A stretch of 13,163 bases of DNA from a bacterium (GTDB taxonomy: Bacteria > UBP13 > UBA5359), in assembly GCA_028685295.1 (NCBI GenBank), contig JAQUEL010000056.1, forward strand, positions 1 to 13,163, read 5' to 3'. Of this stretch, positions 6,644 to 13,132 are shown piece by piece. Below the pieces are notes generated by a model. The model did no database searches. It worked only from the letters and a program-made list of their open reading frames with translations, and was not told where the DNA came from. Position 1 is the stretch's first letter. Every line of letters begins with the position of its first letter. The translations under genes and the position numbers were made by a program.

Positions 6644-7567
6644 CTACCCTCTCAGAATCTTATTTATCCCGGGCTGAATATCCTTATAAATATCTTCTTC
6701 GCTCTGCGGCTGCTTTATTCCTTTGAGTAGGACCCAACCTTCAGGATGTTCTACGGCAGCGCCGGGCTCTAGATAAACCAAAGGCCCTAGAGTTTCCAGC
6801 TCCAACATTCTGTCATTGGTATAGCATTCCACTGAAGCCTCATAATCAGGATATAATGCATCTTTGATATAATCGAAAAGCTTAACGAATAGATGCCCGT
6901 TATTAGCATACGCACACCAGTTGCTGTCAGCATTGATACCGAACTTAAAAGGTCTCTCGGCCATAGGCTCCTGCTTCAACATAATGTAATCATGCCCCCA
7001 TTTGACCCGGTCATCACTCATATCGGCATAAGGCCAGACGGAGATAGAACGATTGGGAATAAGCTCATCCTCTTCGGCATGCCCGGGCTGAGGCACCACC
7101 GCCGTTCCCCCTGGAGCCATAACGGATAGCGCCCAGGGAGCCAGTTCCACAGCCCAGAGATTATTATTGGTAAGGCGATGCACCATACTCAATTTAGGCT
7201 CATCAGAAGACATTTCCAGTTCCATTTCTTTAGTTATACCGGTCAATGCCTCTGCCGGCTGACGCAGCATAACCTTGCCGTCCTCCTCTATTATTTCTAT
7301 AGGAGTATTATCAGGGCTGTAAGTCCTAACCGCTTCCTCCGGGCTATGCCAGAGGCGATGACCTCCATAAATTCGCCATTCATCCCCCCCAACCATACCG
7401 GCCTGCTCATCAAATACAGCAAATTCATTTGGGCCGCCAATAAATCCAAAGCTGATAATACGAGGGCCTACTTCCGTAGTGGCAATCAATTCAATAATAC
7501 CGTTGCTCATATGAACGCAATTTTTCCAGCCTCTAAACTCGATCTCTTCAATGATTACCTTGCTCAT
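6644..7567 (-). CDS. DUF4380-type / galactose-mutarotase-like protein
   Basis: A 307-residue protein that I place with DUF4380, a family of the beta-sandwich galactose mutarotase-like superfamily. Supporting features are the N-terminal block NGIIELIATTEVGPRIISFG (22-41) followed by GGPNEF, the conserved GGHRLWHSPE (68-77), MVHRLTN (128-134), ELAPWALSVM (141-150) and LELETLGPLVYLEPG (255-269). Members are found in carbohydrate loci; the biochemical role is largely unassigned, with sugar binding or anomer/epimer chemistry expected from the fold. No signal peptide. The ATG at 7567 has an excellent AGGAGG site 5 bases upstream. It leads a unit with an amidohydrolase and the AraC regulator and is divergent from the PAP2 gene. 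Fold assignment is fairly good; enzymatic function unknown. Confidence 0.75.
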   Translation of the reverse strand: MSKVIIEEIEFRGWKNCVHMSNGIIELIATTEVGPRIISFGFIGGPNEFAVFDEQAGMVGGDEWRIYGGHRLWHSPEEAVRTYSPDNTPIEIIEEDGKVMLRQPAEALTGITKEMELEMSSDEPKLSMVHRLTNNNLWAVELAPWALSVMAPGGTAVVPQPGHAEEDELIPNRSISVWPYADMSDDRVKWGHDYIMLKQEPMAERPFKFGINADSNWCAYANNGHLFVKLFDYIKDALYPDYEASVECYTNDRMLELETLGPLVYLEPGAAVEHPEGWVLLKGIKQPQSEEDIYKDIQPGINKILRG

Positions 7568-7658
7568 AGGAACCTCCTTTCTTCATTTGCCGGATACATT
7601 TTCCTATATTATTCCCGCTTGAACATAGCTATCTGCAATAAATTAAAATTAAAAATAT

Positions 7659-7687
7659 TTTCCATGAATAACATGTCATGGTAAAAT
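7659..7687 (+). promoter_or_regulatory. Candidate promoter for the PAP2 gene
   Basis: TTTCCA (7659-7664) and TAAAAT (7682-7687) are separated by 17 bases and match the housekeeping consensus at 4 and 5 of 6 positions. The predicted start would fall near 7694, only a few bases before the ATG. An inverted repeat CCATGA/TCATGG (7662-7667, 7676-7681) lies within the spacer and could be an operator. The region is very AT-rich, so chance matches are likely. Confidence 0.3.
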
Positions 7688-7696
7688 AGTAATATT

Positions 7697-8245
7697 ATGA
7701 TAATGAGCGCCGTAATTAAAAGTCTGGCTGCCTATGAGAAAAGGCTCTTTCTGCTGTTCAACAACAGAATGCGTTGCCGGCTGCTGGATAGCTTTTTTGC
7801 ACGAATGACACACAGCGGGGGCGCCTTTATAACAATAGCCTTATCCGTCGGCACTCTGGTTGCCGGCTTGGCTACCAGGCAGCAGATAATTATTGATATC
7901 GGCATCCGATCATCAGCCTCTCTCGGCAGCAGCTTTGCCATGGTGCAGATAATCAAGCGTCTGGTGAATAGGCCCAGGCCGGCACTGAAGCTGTCGGAAA
8001 TACGTGTTTTCGATGTTCCTATATGCGCCTACTCTTTCCCTTCGGGACATACTACGGCATCGTTCGCCATCGCTATGACCTGTGCCCTGGCGCATCCTCT
8101 GCTGGTACTGCCTTCCATCATTTGGGCCGGGTCTGTAGGGCTCTCCCGCATATATCTGGGCGTACATTACCCCTCGGATGTACTGGTAGGCAGCATAATC
8201 GGCACTGCCGCCGCTGTGCTGGCTCAGGCGCACGTAATAATCTGA
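7697..8245 (+). CDS. PAP2-family membrane phosphatase
   Basis: A 182-residue membrane protein carrying the complete three-part PAP2 active site: K87-x6-R94-P95, P115-SGH118, and S150-R151-x5-H157-x3-D161. H118 and H157 are the expected catalytic pair. About five to six hydrophobic segments surround these motifs. The family dephosphorylates lipid pyrophosphates or phosphatidate (undecaprenyl pyrophosphate recycling is common). It is the only complete plus-strand protein gene here and has no obvious link to the sugar genes. ATG at 7697 or 7703 both fit. Neither has a clear ribosome site, and a TAAAAT box at 7682-7687 lies so close that a nearly leaderless mRNA is possible. The stop codon sits inside a palindrome (8235-8254). 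Function class confident, substrate not. Confidence 0.9.
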   Translation: MIMSAVIKSLAAYEKRLFLLFNNRMRCRLLDSFFARMTHSGGAFITIALSVGTLVAGLATRQQIIIDIGIRSSASLGSSFAMVQIIKRLVNRPRPALKLSEIRVFDVPICAYSFPSGHTTASFAIAMTCALAHPLLVLPSIIWAGSVGLSRIYLGVHYPSDVLVGSIIGTAAAVLAQAHVII

Positions 8246-8254
8246 AGATTATTA
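8235..8254. terminator. Palindrome spanning the PAP2 stop codon, between convergent genes
   Basis: TAATAATCT and AGATTATTA are perfect 9-base arms around GA; as RNA this gives an 8-pair stem with a UGAA loop. The PAP2 stop codon TGA is 8243-8245. Outer segments GGCTC (8221-8225) and GAGCC (8264-8268) can extend the structure. It lies between the convergent ends of the PAP2 gene and the 8271 epimerase gene. Its low GC and lack of a T-run make it a weak terminator; it may be a bidirectional one or a protein-binding site. Confidence 0.4.
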
Positions 8255-8270
8255 TATAGTCTGGAGCCTA

Positions 8271-9203
8271 TTAAAAGCCTTCCGGGCACCATTGCTTGAG
8301 ATAATTCAGAGAGATAATCAAGCCGGCATCTTCAAGATCAGGAGCTGAAAAACCTCTATCCTGATAGGCTATATCATCGAATTTGATTCCCCGGTTATTT
8401 CTGAATACCTGATCGTGCCAGCCCTCTATGTTAAGATCATAATTATAGCCGACCCGCCTGAGCTCTTTGATGATCTGGCCCCAGTCCTCATCCCCAAAGC
8501 CTGGGTGACAGTGCTCTATGGCGTTGGGATACCAGATGCCATGCTGTCTGACTATATCCCAATATACTTTAGCTCCCTTGGCATGTACATGATAAATCCT
8601 GTCACCGAACTTCCTGATATTGATTATCGGATCGGCAAAGATCGGTATAAGATGGCTGGGATCCCATTCAAGACCAAGAGCGGTGCTCTCTACGGCATCA
8701 AAGCACTTCTCATACATGCTTGGGCTGGTAATGCAGTTGATGCCGCCGCTGGGGGTATGATACTCGCCCATAGGGCAGCACTCAAAGGCTATCTTAATAC
8801 CGTGGTCATCGGCAAAGGCAGCATGCTCCGTCCATATCTCCTTGAACCTGGGCAGGCTTTCCTCCAGAGGCTTTCCCACTATCCGGCCGGCAAATCCGGC
8901 TACCACCGGTATTCCCAGATGTTCGGCCAGTAAAACGGTATTTCTGACCAGTTGCCGGGCTTCCTCGGCAATGGCTGGATCCATGTGGTTGATATAGAAC
9001 GCACCTATACAGGAGATACGCAGTCCGGCTGCATCATACTCTGCTTTCATGGCTAAGGCCTTATCCTGCCAGCCATCGCGGCCCGGGAAATACTCGGGCG
9101 GATTTTTATAATCTCCGGTCAATAGCTCTATACACCCAAACCCATTCTTGACGGCGAACTCTATTCTGTTTTTGTCATACCTGCTAAGAAAACCTATGCG
9201 CAT
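8271..9203 (-). CDS. Sugar phosphate isomerase/epimerase family protein (xylose-isomerase-like TIM barrel)
   Basis: A 310-residue TIM-barrel protein. The four-residue metal site of the family is evident: E141 in IAFECCP, D181 and H184 in LEWDPSH, H207 in YHVHAKG, and E260 in LNIEGWHD. The WDPSH and HVHAKG forms match members acting on free or oxidised sugars (for example 3-keto-glycoside epimerases or lyases) rather than phosphorylated ones, but this is inference. I start at ATG 9203: GGAGG lies 8 bases before it, and a possible TTG start at 9218 overlaps that ribosome site. It has its own upstream gap of about 205 bases with a candidate promoter, and ends 26 bases from the convergent PAP2 gene. 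It is a different subgroup from the barrel at 9409-10263. Confidence 0.88.
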   Translation of the reverse strand: MRIGFLSRYDKNRIEFAVKNGFGCIELLTGDYKNPPEYFPGRDGWQDKALAMKAEYDAAGLRISCIGAFYINHMDPAIAEEARQLVRNTVLLAEHLGIPVVAGFAGRIVGKPLEESLPRFKEIWTEHAAFADDHGIKIAFECCPMGEYHTPSGGINCITSPSMYEKCFDAVESTALGLEWDPSHLIPIFADPIINIRKFGDRIYHVHAKGAKVYWDIVRQHGIWYPNAIEHCHPGFGDEDWGQIIKELRRVGYNYDLNIEGWHDQVFRNNRGIKFDDIAYQDRGFSAPDLEDAGLIISLNYLKQWCPEGF

Positions 9204-9293
9204 CCGGATTCCCTCCAAATTCCATATTAATTTTACAACATACCCTGTCTTATTCCATGCTAAGCAACAAATCCCTGCTTGTTATCCGAATAT

Positions 9294-9323
9294 AATATAG
9301 AATTATTTACTCGAAATAGACAA
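9294..9323 (-). promoter_or_regulatory. Candidate promoter for the 8271-9203 epimerase gene
   Basis: Read on the minus strand, TTGTCT (9323-9318) and TATATT (9299-9294) are separated by 18 bases and match consensus at 4 and 5 of 6 positions. This would give a leader of roughly 85 bases before ATG 9203. It lies just downstream of the hairpin at 9346-9381, as expected if the preceding transcript ends there. Confidence 0.35.
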
Positions 9324-9345
9324 AACAGCCTCTGCCTCTGTATAC

Positions 9346-9381
9346 AAAGACCGACGGTACTCGATCTTCCCGCCGGTCTTT
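9346..9381 (-). terminator. Hairpin downstream of the 9409-10263 gene, possible terminator
   Basis: AAAGACCG and CGGTCTTT are perfect 8-base arms. After one mismatch, three more pairs (CGG with CCG) extend the stem, leaving a loop of about 12 bases. It starts 28 bases after the stop codon of the 10263-9409 gene. The T-run on the minus strand is short (TTT from the arm, then GTA), so termination would be imperfect. Confidence 0.45.
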
Positions 9382-9408
9382 AACTTCTCCATTTATGGCA
9401 AATTTCTT

Positions 9409-10263
9409 TTATCGCCCCAGTATGGCATCCATGGCGTTGGAGGTGTTGGCTATCCTGACCTCGGGATAATGCTTGTAAAGCGGGATCATCTCGCCTACCA
9501 CCGGACCCTCGTAACCTATCTCCTTGATAGCTTTCATCACTTCCGGCCAGTTGACATCGCCCTCCAGAAGATCTACAAAACCCTCGGCGTTACCTACCGC
9601 TGCCCGAAAATCCTTAAAGTGGATACCGGCCACTCTCTTGCCCAGAATACGCAGCCACTGCTCCGGATAACCGTAAGGAATGATGTTGCCCATATCAACA
9701 TAGGCACCGATGCTGGGGCTGTTGAAGCTGTCGATGAACTGTGCCATCTCTACCGGGCTGAGCAGGAATTTATTCCATACATTCTCCAGGCCCAGAATGA
9801 CACCGTATTCCTCAGCCGCCGGCAACACCTTCTTTAGGCCCTCTATGGATCTCTCCCTGACTACATCATAAGAGAGTACCGGATTATCAGGCAGAAAAAA
9901 GACGCTCACCGCGCCGGTAATGGTCAGAAGGGTTCTGACCTTGAGCCAAGAGGTTATCTTGATCATCTTCTTCAATGCTTCTACGGCTTTATCTCTGTCG
10001 GCAGCAGATTCACCGGCCAGATTAAAGCCCCAGTAGGTCCCGGAGGCCGCACTGGCTACCTTGATTCCAATCTCATCCGCCTGCTTCAAAATGCTTTCGC
10101 AATAGGTTTGATCGGCATCCAGACCTAACACTCCGGTCTCACCGATACATAATTCCACAGCGTCATAGCCATATTTCTTAGCTTTGGTCATAAATTCTTT
10201 GATATTCAGAGTGCCCTCCAGGCCTCCGGGGAAGGCCCAGTAGCTAATGGATTTTAATAACAT
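9409..10263 (-). CDS. Sugar phosphate isomerase/epimerase family protein (xylose-isomerase-like TIM barrel)
   Basis: A 284-residue TIM barrel of the size typical for tagatose/xylulose-type epimerases and related enzymes. The metal ligands can be assigned as E160 in LGLENVW, D190 in AYVDMGN, H215 in GIHFKDF and E258 in VGEMIP. Residues 32-37 (GYDAVEL) form the usual strand-2 block. It probably interconverts or eliminates on a ketose or 3-keto sugar. The ATG at 10263 has AGGAGG about 10 bases upstream, a slightly long spacing. It follows the Gfo/Idh/MocA gene by 50 bases and is probably co-transcribed with it. That spacer holds two 7-base tandem repeats. Family confident; reaction unknown. Confidence 0.88.
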   Translation of the reverse strand: MLLKSISYWAFPGGLEGTLNIKEFMTKAKKYGYDAVELCIGETGVLGLDADQTYCESILKQADEIGIKVASAASGTYWGFNLAGESAADRDKAVEALKKMIKITSWLKVRTLLTITGAVSVFFLPDNPVLSYDVVRERSIEGLKKVLPAAEEYGVILGLENVWNKFLLSPVEMAQFIDSFNSPSIGAYVDMGNIIPYGYPEQWLRILGKRVAGIHFKDFRAAVGNAEGFVDLLEGDVNWPEVMKAIKEIGYEGPVVGEMIPLYKHYPEVRIANTSNAMDAILGR

Positions 10264-10283
10264 TTTTGAGGTTCCTCCTTTTT

Positions 10284-10317
10284 ATTCAAGATTCAAGTTC
10301 TTTTATCTACTATCTAC
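10284..10317. repeat. Two short tandem duplications in the dehydrogenase-epimerase spacer
   Basis: ATTCAAG is repeated back to back at 10284-10297 and TATCTAC at 10304-10317. The second pair overlaps the stop codon (TAG on the minus strand, 10316-10314) of the Gfo/Idh/MocA gene. Two independent 7-base tandem duplications within 34 bases suggest replication slippage; no function is implied. Confidence 0.6.
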
Positions 10318-11300
10318 GCCCCTGCCTTGGCTTGCCTGATCTCTTCCATTACGACAGCCAGTGATTGCCTGGAAGATTGTGGTGTAACCGTAACTAAGGG
10401 TTTATCATTAACTATGCAATCAATCAAATACTTTATCTCACGATAGTATCCGCCCAAGTCGGAGATATTGCCGCCGGCGCCGGAGGCCTCCATCCGGTCT
10501 ATCTCAGGTTGAACCGGATCCTTACCATCCTCATAGATGGTCAATGGCCCGCCATCCATAGCCAGAGCACCCTTTTCAAAAACAGCTCGGAAGGCCATCT
10601 TGAAGGGGAAGGTGCCGTTGAAGTCCCAACCGCCCTCTATGAAGGCAACTGTGTTGCCGAAGGCCATGGTAGTATAGATATGGCTCAGGCCGTTCTTGTC
10701 CTGCGTGCCCCGGCTGAAGATTTCATCCGGCTGCCCTAACAGATAAAGAATATAATCTGTATCATGGATATGCAGATCCAGTACCGCTGAGCCGGAACGG
10801 CTCTCATCCAGCAACCAGCCATCCCAGCACCATACCGGCAGAGGACTGACTCTGGTCAAATTGATGGATTTTAACCTGCCCAGACGCTCACTGTCCGTAT
10901 ATTCTTTAAGTATCTCGTATTCCGGCCAAAAGCGGATACAGTGCCCTATCATTAATCTGACGTTGTTATCGCGAGCGGCAGCTACCATGCGATCTGCCTC
11001 CTCCACTGTCATGGCCATCGGCTTCTCACACATTACATCCACGCCGGCATTAGCGGCTTTGACTGTATATTCGGCATGCAAATAGGTGGGTAGGCAAATA
11101 TCCACCAAATCAAGTTTCTCTGCCGCCATCATGGCTTCAAAGCTTTCATAGGCCTTGGCGCCCCATTGCCCGGCGACTTCAGCAGCCACACCCGATGCAG
11201 TATCCGCCACAGCCACCAAGGTGGCGTCTTCCAACACACTGTAAACATTGGCATGCATCTTACCCATGAACCCTGCTCCGACCAAACCTACTCTAACCAT
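10314..11300 (-). CDS. Gfo/Idh/MocA family NAD(P)-dependent oxidoreductase
   Basis: A 328-residue dehydrogenase. Rossmann motif GLVGAGFMG is at 5-13, the EKP signature at E92-K93-P94, and the substrate-site motif D175-x3-H179-x2-D182 in VLDLHIHDTDYI is complete. The length is typical for inositol 2-dehydrogenase-like and glycoside 3-dehydrogenase-like members. The ATG at 11300 follows AGAAGGAG by about 6 bases. It is first in a unit with the epimerase-like gene at 10263-9409, and lies 281 bases downstream of the FAD oxidoreductase. Oxidation of a sugar hydroxyl, with product passed to the neighbouring TIM barrels, is the natural hypothesis, but the substrate is not readable from sequence. Confidence 0.92.
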   Translation of the reverse strand: MVRVGLVGAGFMGKMHANVYSVLEDATLVAVADTASGVAAEVAGQWGAKAYESFEAMMAAEKLDLVDICLPTYLHAEYTVKAANAGVDVMCEKPMAMTVEEADRMVAAARDNNVRLMIGHCIRFWPEYEILKEYTDSERLGRLKSINLTRVSPLPVWCWDGWLLDESRSGSAVLDLHIHDTDYILYLLGQPDEIFSRGTQDKNGLSHIYTTMAFGNTVAFIEGGWDFNGTFPFKMAFRAVFEKGALAMDGGPLTIYEDGKDPVQPEIDRMEASGAGGNISDLGGYYREIKYLIDCIVNDKPLVTVTPQSSRQSLAVVMEEIRQAKAGA

Positions 11301-11510
11301 AGCAATCTCCTTCTTTTTTAAAAGTTTTTTTGTTCAGTAAAATAATTGGACAAACACTAGAAAACTATTCTATGGAAGTGCTCTCTTTTCCTGCCTGTAA
11401 CCGAATTTTATACTTCTATTACAGCTTTGATCCCCTGATAAGAAGAATGCTTGCATTTGACTGCTTATCTATGATAAGACTGTACAAGCTTATGGACGCT
11501 GTCCGGCCGC

Positions 11511-11535
11511 CCGAATCTTTATACCTAAGATTCGG
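11511..11535. repeat. Perfect 9-base inverted repeat in the gap after the FAD oxidoreductase gene
   Basis: CCGAATCTT and AAGATTCGG are perfect arms around a 7-base loop (TATACCT), 46 bases downstream of the FAD oxidoreductase stop codon. No T-run follows on the minus strand. It could be an mRNA 3' hairpin or an operator for the downstream dehydrogenase gene. A smaller hairpin, CTTATC/GATAAG, is at 11464-11478. The rest of 11301-11581 shows no gene, RNA or convincing promoter. Confidence 0.4.
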
Positions 11536-11581
11536 CCTATACGACCATTATCATTTTTTTAAAGAGATGAATCGGTTCGAT

Positions 11582-12775
11582 CTACAAAATAACGCCCTGC
11601 AAAGCAAGCTGCTTTTGCAGCGATTCTATATCCAAATCCCAGGCAGTCAATCCGGCTGCCGCCGCCATGGCGGCGGCAGTTCCGGCAGCTTCTCCGGTTA
11701 CGGCACAGGTTGGAATGGCTCTGGTAATGTCCCAGGCGGATGTAGTTGCCGAAATGCACCTTCCCGCCGTCAAGAGGTTCCCAACAACCCTGCCTGCAAG
11801 CGCTCTATACGGTATACTGTAGACAGGGCCGGCCTTGCGCCAATCTCCGGTCAGGCCTACGGAATCCTCGAAGATCCTTTTGTCATCGCTCTCATCCAGT
11901 TCGATGCCGCCCTTGAGTCTCCGTGTCATGCGGAACTGAGGTATGGAGGGAACTATCAGCGGATAAGCACCCCTTTTCCCCTCGGCTTCTATCATAATCT
12001 TTATTCTCTGCATGATAATCTTGCGAGTCTCTATGTTCATATCGGATACATCCCGCCAATCCACTCCAGAGAAGATGCGGCTACCGGCAGGTAGTTCCTC
12101 ATAAAGAGAATCTCCCGATATTTGCAGAGAAAGCTGAGGCTCTGTCTGTGTTCCCTGCCCGTCAAAAGCATAGAACCATCCGCTTCTTCGGTTAGTGTTC
12201 AGGGCTACTGTTTCCTCGCCGGCCATATGGCAGATGTCGGCATCACCCGTGGCATCCACAGCTATTTTGCATCGTACGGCACAGCGCCCGCTCTTGTTCT
12301 CCACCACTAACCCGATTATCCTGTGCTCTTCTACAACGGTATTACAAAAGCGATTGTCGTAGAGAAGATCCACACCGTTCTGCAGAAGCAATTCCTCCAG
12401 CGCAATCGCAAAGGAAGCGGGATTGAAAGTAAGGCTGTAACGCTGCTTTGCTCTTTCCTCCAGTCCGGACGGCAATCGCCAGCACACAGGAATCTCGCCG
12501 GGACCATATCTTATGGATAGCTTAAGAAACTCCTCGCCTAGACCGGCAACAACCTGGTTGCCCATACCATCGCAAAGCGGCAGATAGATGGCGATAAGGC
12601 CCAGCGTGGCCAGTCCTCCCAAAGCATGCTCCTTCTCGATGATGCAAACGCTGGCGCCGTTGCGTGCCGCGGCCAATGCGGCAGCGCATCCGGCTACTCC
12701 TCCACCTACAATGACAACATCAAAATCACCGATTACCGAAAGCTCCCTGGATGGTTCAAAGAGAGAATTACGCAT
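11582..12775 (-). CDS. FAD-dependent oxidoreductase (FAD_oxidored type)
   Basis: A 397-residue flavoprotein. The N-terminal FAD-binding Rossmann motif VVIVGGGVAGCAAALAAARNG lies at 20-40, with the ribose-binding acidic residue E47 at the end of strand 2 (VCIIE) and the GGLAT segment at 53-57. Further FAD-fold blocks are AVDATGDADI near 190 and a C-terminal NLLTAGRCISATTSAWDITRAIPTCAVTGEAAGTAA block, both characteristic of the FAD_oxidored group. Such proteins occur in many carbohydrate and polyol catabolic loci, but the substrate of most is unknown. The ATG at 12775 follows AGGGGAG by 6 bases. No signal peptide or iron-sulfur cysteine cluster is seen. The gene lies 122 bases after tRNA-Val on the same strand; I found no clear promoter between them. 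Confidence 0.88.
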   Translation of the reverse strand: MRNSLFEPSRELSVIGDFDVVIVGGGVAGCAAALAAARNGASVCIIEKEHALGGLATLGLIAIYLPLCDGMGNQVVAGLGEEFLKLSIRYGPGEIPVCWRLPSGLEERAKQRYSLTFNPASFAIALEELLLQNGVDLLYDNRFCNTVVEEHRIIGLVVENKSGRCAVRCKIAVDATGDADICHMAGEETVALNTNRRSGWFYAFDGQGTQTEPQLSLQISGDSLYEELPAGSRIFSGVDWRDVSDMNIETRKIIMQRIKIMIEAEGKRGAYPLIVPSIPQFRMTRRLKGGIELDESDDKRIFEDSVGLTGDWRKAGPVYSIPYRALAGRVVGNLLTAGRCISATTSAWDITRAIPTCAVTGEAAGTAAAMAAAAGLTAWDLDIESLQKQLALQGVIL

Positions 12776-12897
12776 AAAACGCTCCCCTGCATCGTTATCG
12801 CCGCCGATCCAGCGGGCAAATGAGCAATACTTGATACTCTACTCTAGCAATATGCTTACCGCTAGTCTTTTATTCTCTTGCTTTGAATCAATAAAAA

Positions 12898-12973
12898 TGG
12901 TGGGCCGTGCGGGATTCGAACCTGCGGCCTCCTGGGTGTAAACCAGGCGCTCTAACCACTGAGCTAACAGCCC
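12898..12973 (-). tRNA. tRNA-Val (anticodon TAC), CCA encoded
   Basis: A full cloverleaf of 76 bases can be drawn on the minus strand. The acceptor stem GGGCTGT pairs with ACGGCCC (one G-U), with discriminator A and an encoded CCA. The D-arm region has TTAGCTCAGTGGTTAGAG. The anticodon stem CCTGG/CCAGG encloses loop TTTACAC with anticodon TAC, reading valine GUA and GUG codons. The T-arm is GCAGG-TTCGAAT-CCTGC. Five T residues follow the CCA directly and may promote termination. Confidence 0.97.
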
Positions 12974-12980
12974 GTGCAAA

Positions 12981-13014
12981 TTTGCCATGTTATTTTATCA
13001 TGGATTATGGCAAA
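12981..13014. repeat. Nested inverted repeats around the tRNA promoter -10 box
   Basis: TTTGCCAT (12981-12988) and ATGGCAAA (13007-13014) are perfect 8-base arms flanking the -10 box and spacer. The left arm also pairs with an inner CATGG (12999-13003) through CCATG (12985-12989). The layout resembles an operator overlapping a promoter; function is inference. Confidence 0.4.
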
Positions 13015-13020
13015 ACTCAA
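12992..13020 (-). promoter_or_regulatory. Promoter of tRNA-Val
   Basis: On the minus strand TTGAGT (13020-13015) and TAAAAT (12997-12992) are spaced by exactly 17 bases and match the housekeeping consensus at 4 and 5 of 6 positions. Transcription would begin near 12985, about 12 bases before the mature tRNA 5' end, a normal arrangement. Confidence 0.6.
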
Positions 13021-13045
13021 CGTGCTGTAGAGGTCCGTGTGGTTA

Positions 13046-13090
13046 ACTTGTGATAATGTCACTATGTAATTCACTTGAGATAATGTCCCT
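13046..13090 (+). repeat. Pair of 18-base direct repeats, probable transposase-binding sites
   Basis: ACTTGTGATAATGTCACT (13046-13063) and ACTTGAGATAATGTCCCT (13073-13090) differ at two positions and have a 27-base period. They lie between the tRNA promoter and the transposase start. Confidence 0.65.
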
Positions 13091-13132
13091 TTTTGAAATA
13101 AAATGCAAAGCATGAAAGAAGGAAGAATTACA

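Noticed and set aside
8415-8933. Plus-strand open frame of 172 codons
   Set aside because: Antisense to the 8271-9203 epimerase gene, with no family motif.
9204-9218. TTG start at 9218 for the epimerase gene
   Set aside because: It overlaps the GGAGG ribosome site of the ATG at 9203, and family members start at MRIG-like sequence.
11330-12094. Plus-strand open frame of 254 codons
   Set aside because: TTG start without a ribosome site, mostly antisense to the FAD oxidoreductase gene, no recognisable motifs, low-complexity Gly/Ser stretch mirroring the coding strand.
12588-12941. Plus-strand open frame of 117 codons ending in VGRAGFEPAASWV
   Set aside because: The ending is the well-known spurious peptide produced by reading antisense through a tRNA gene; the rest is antisense to the FAD oxidoreductase.
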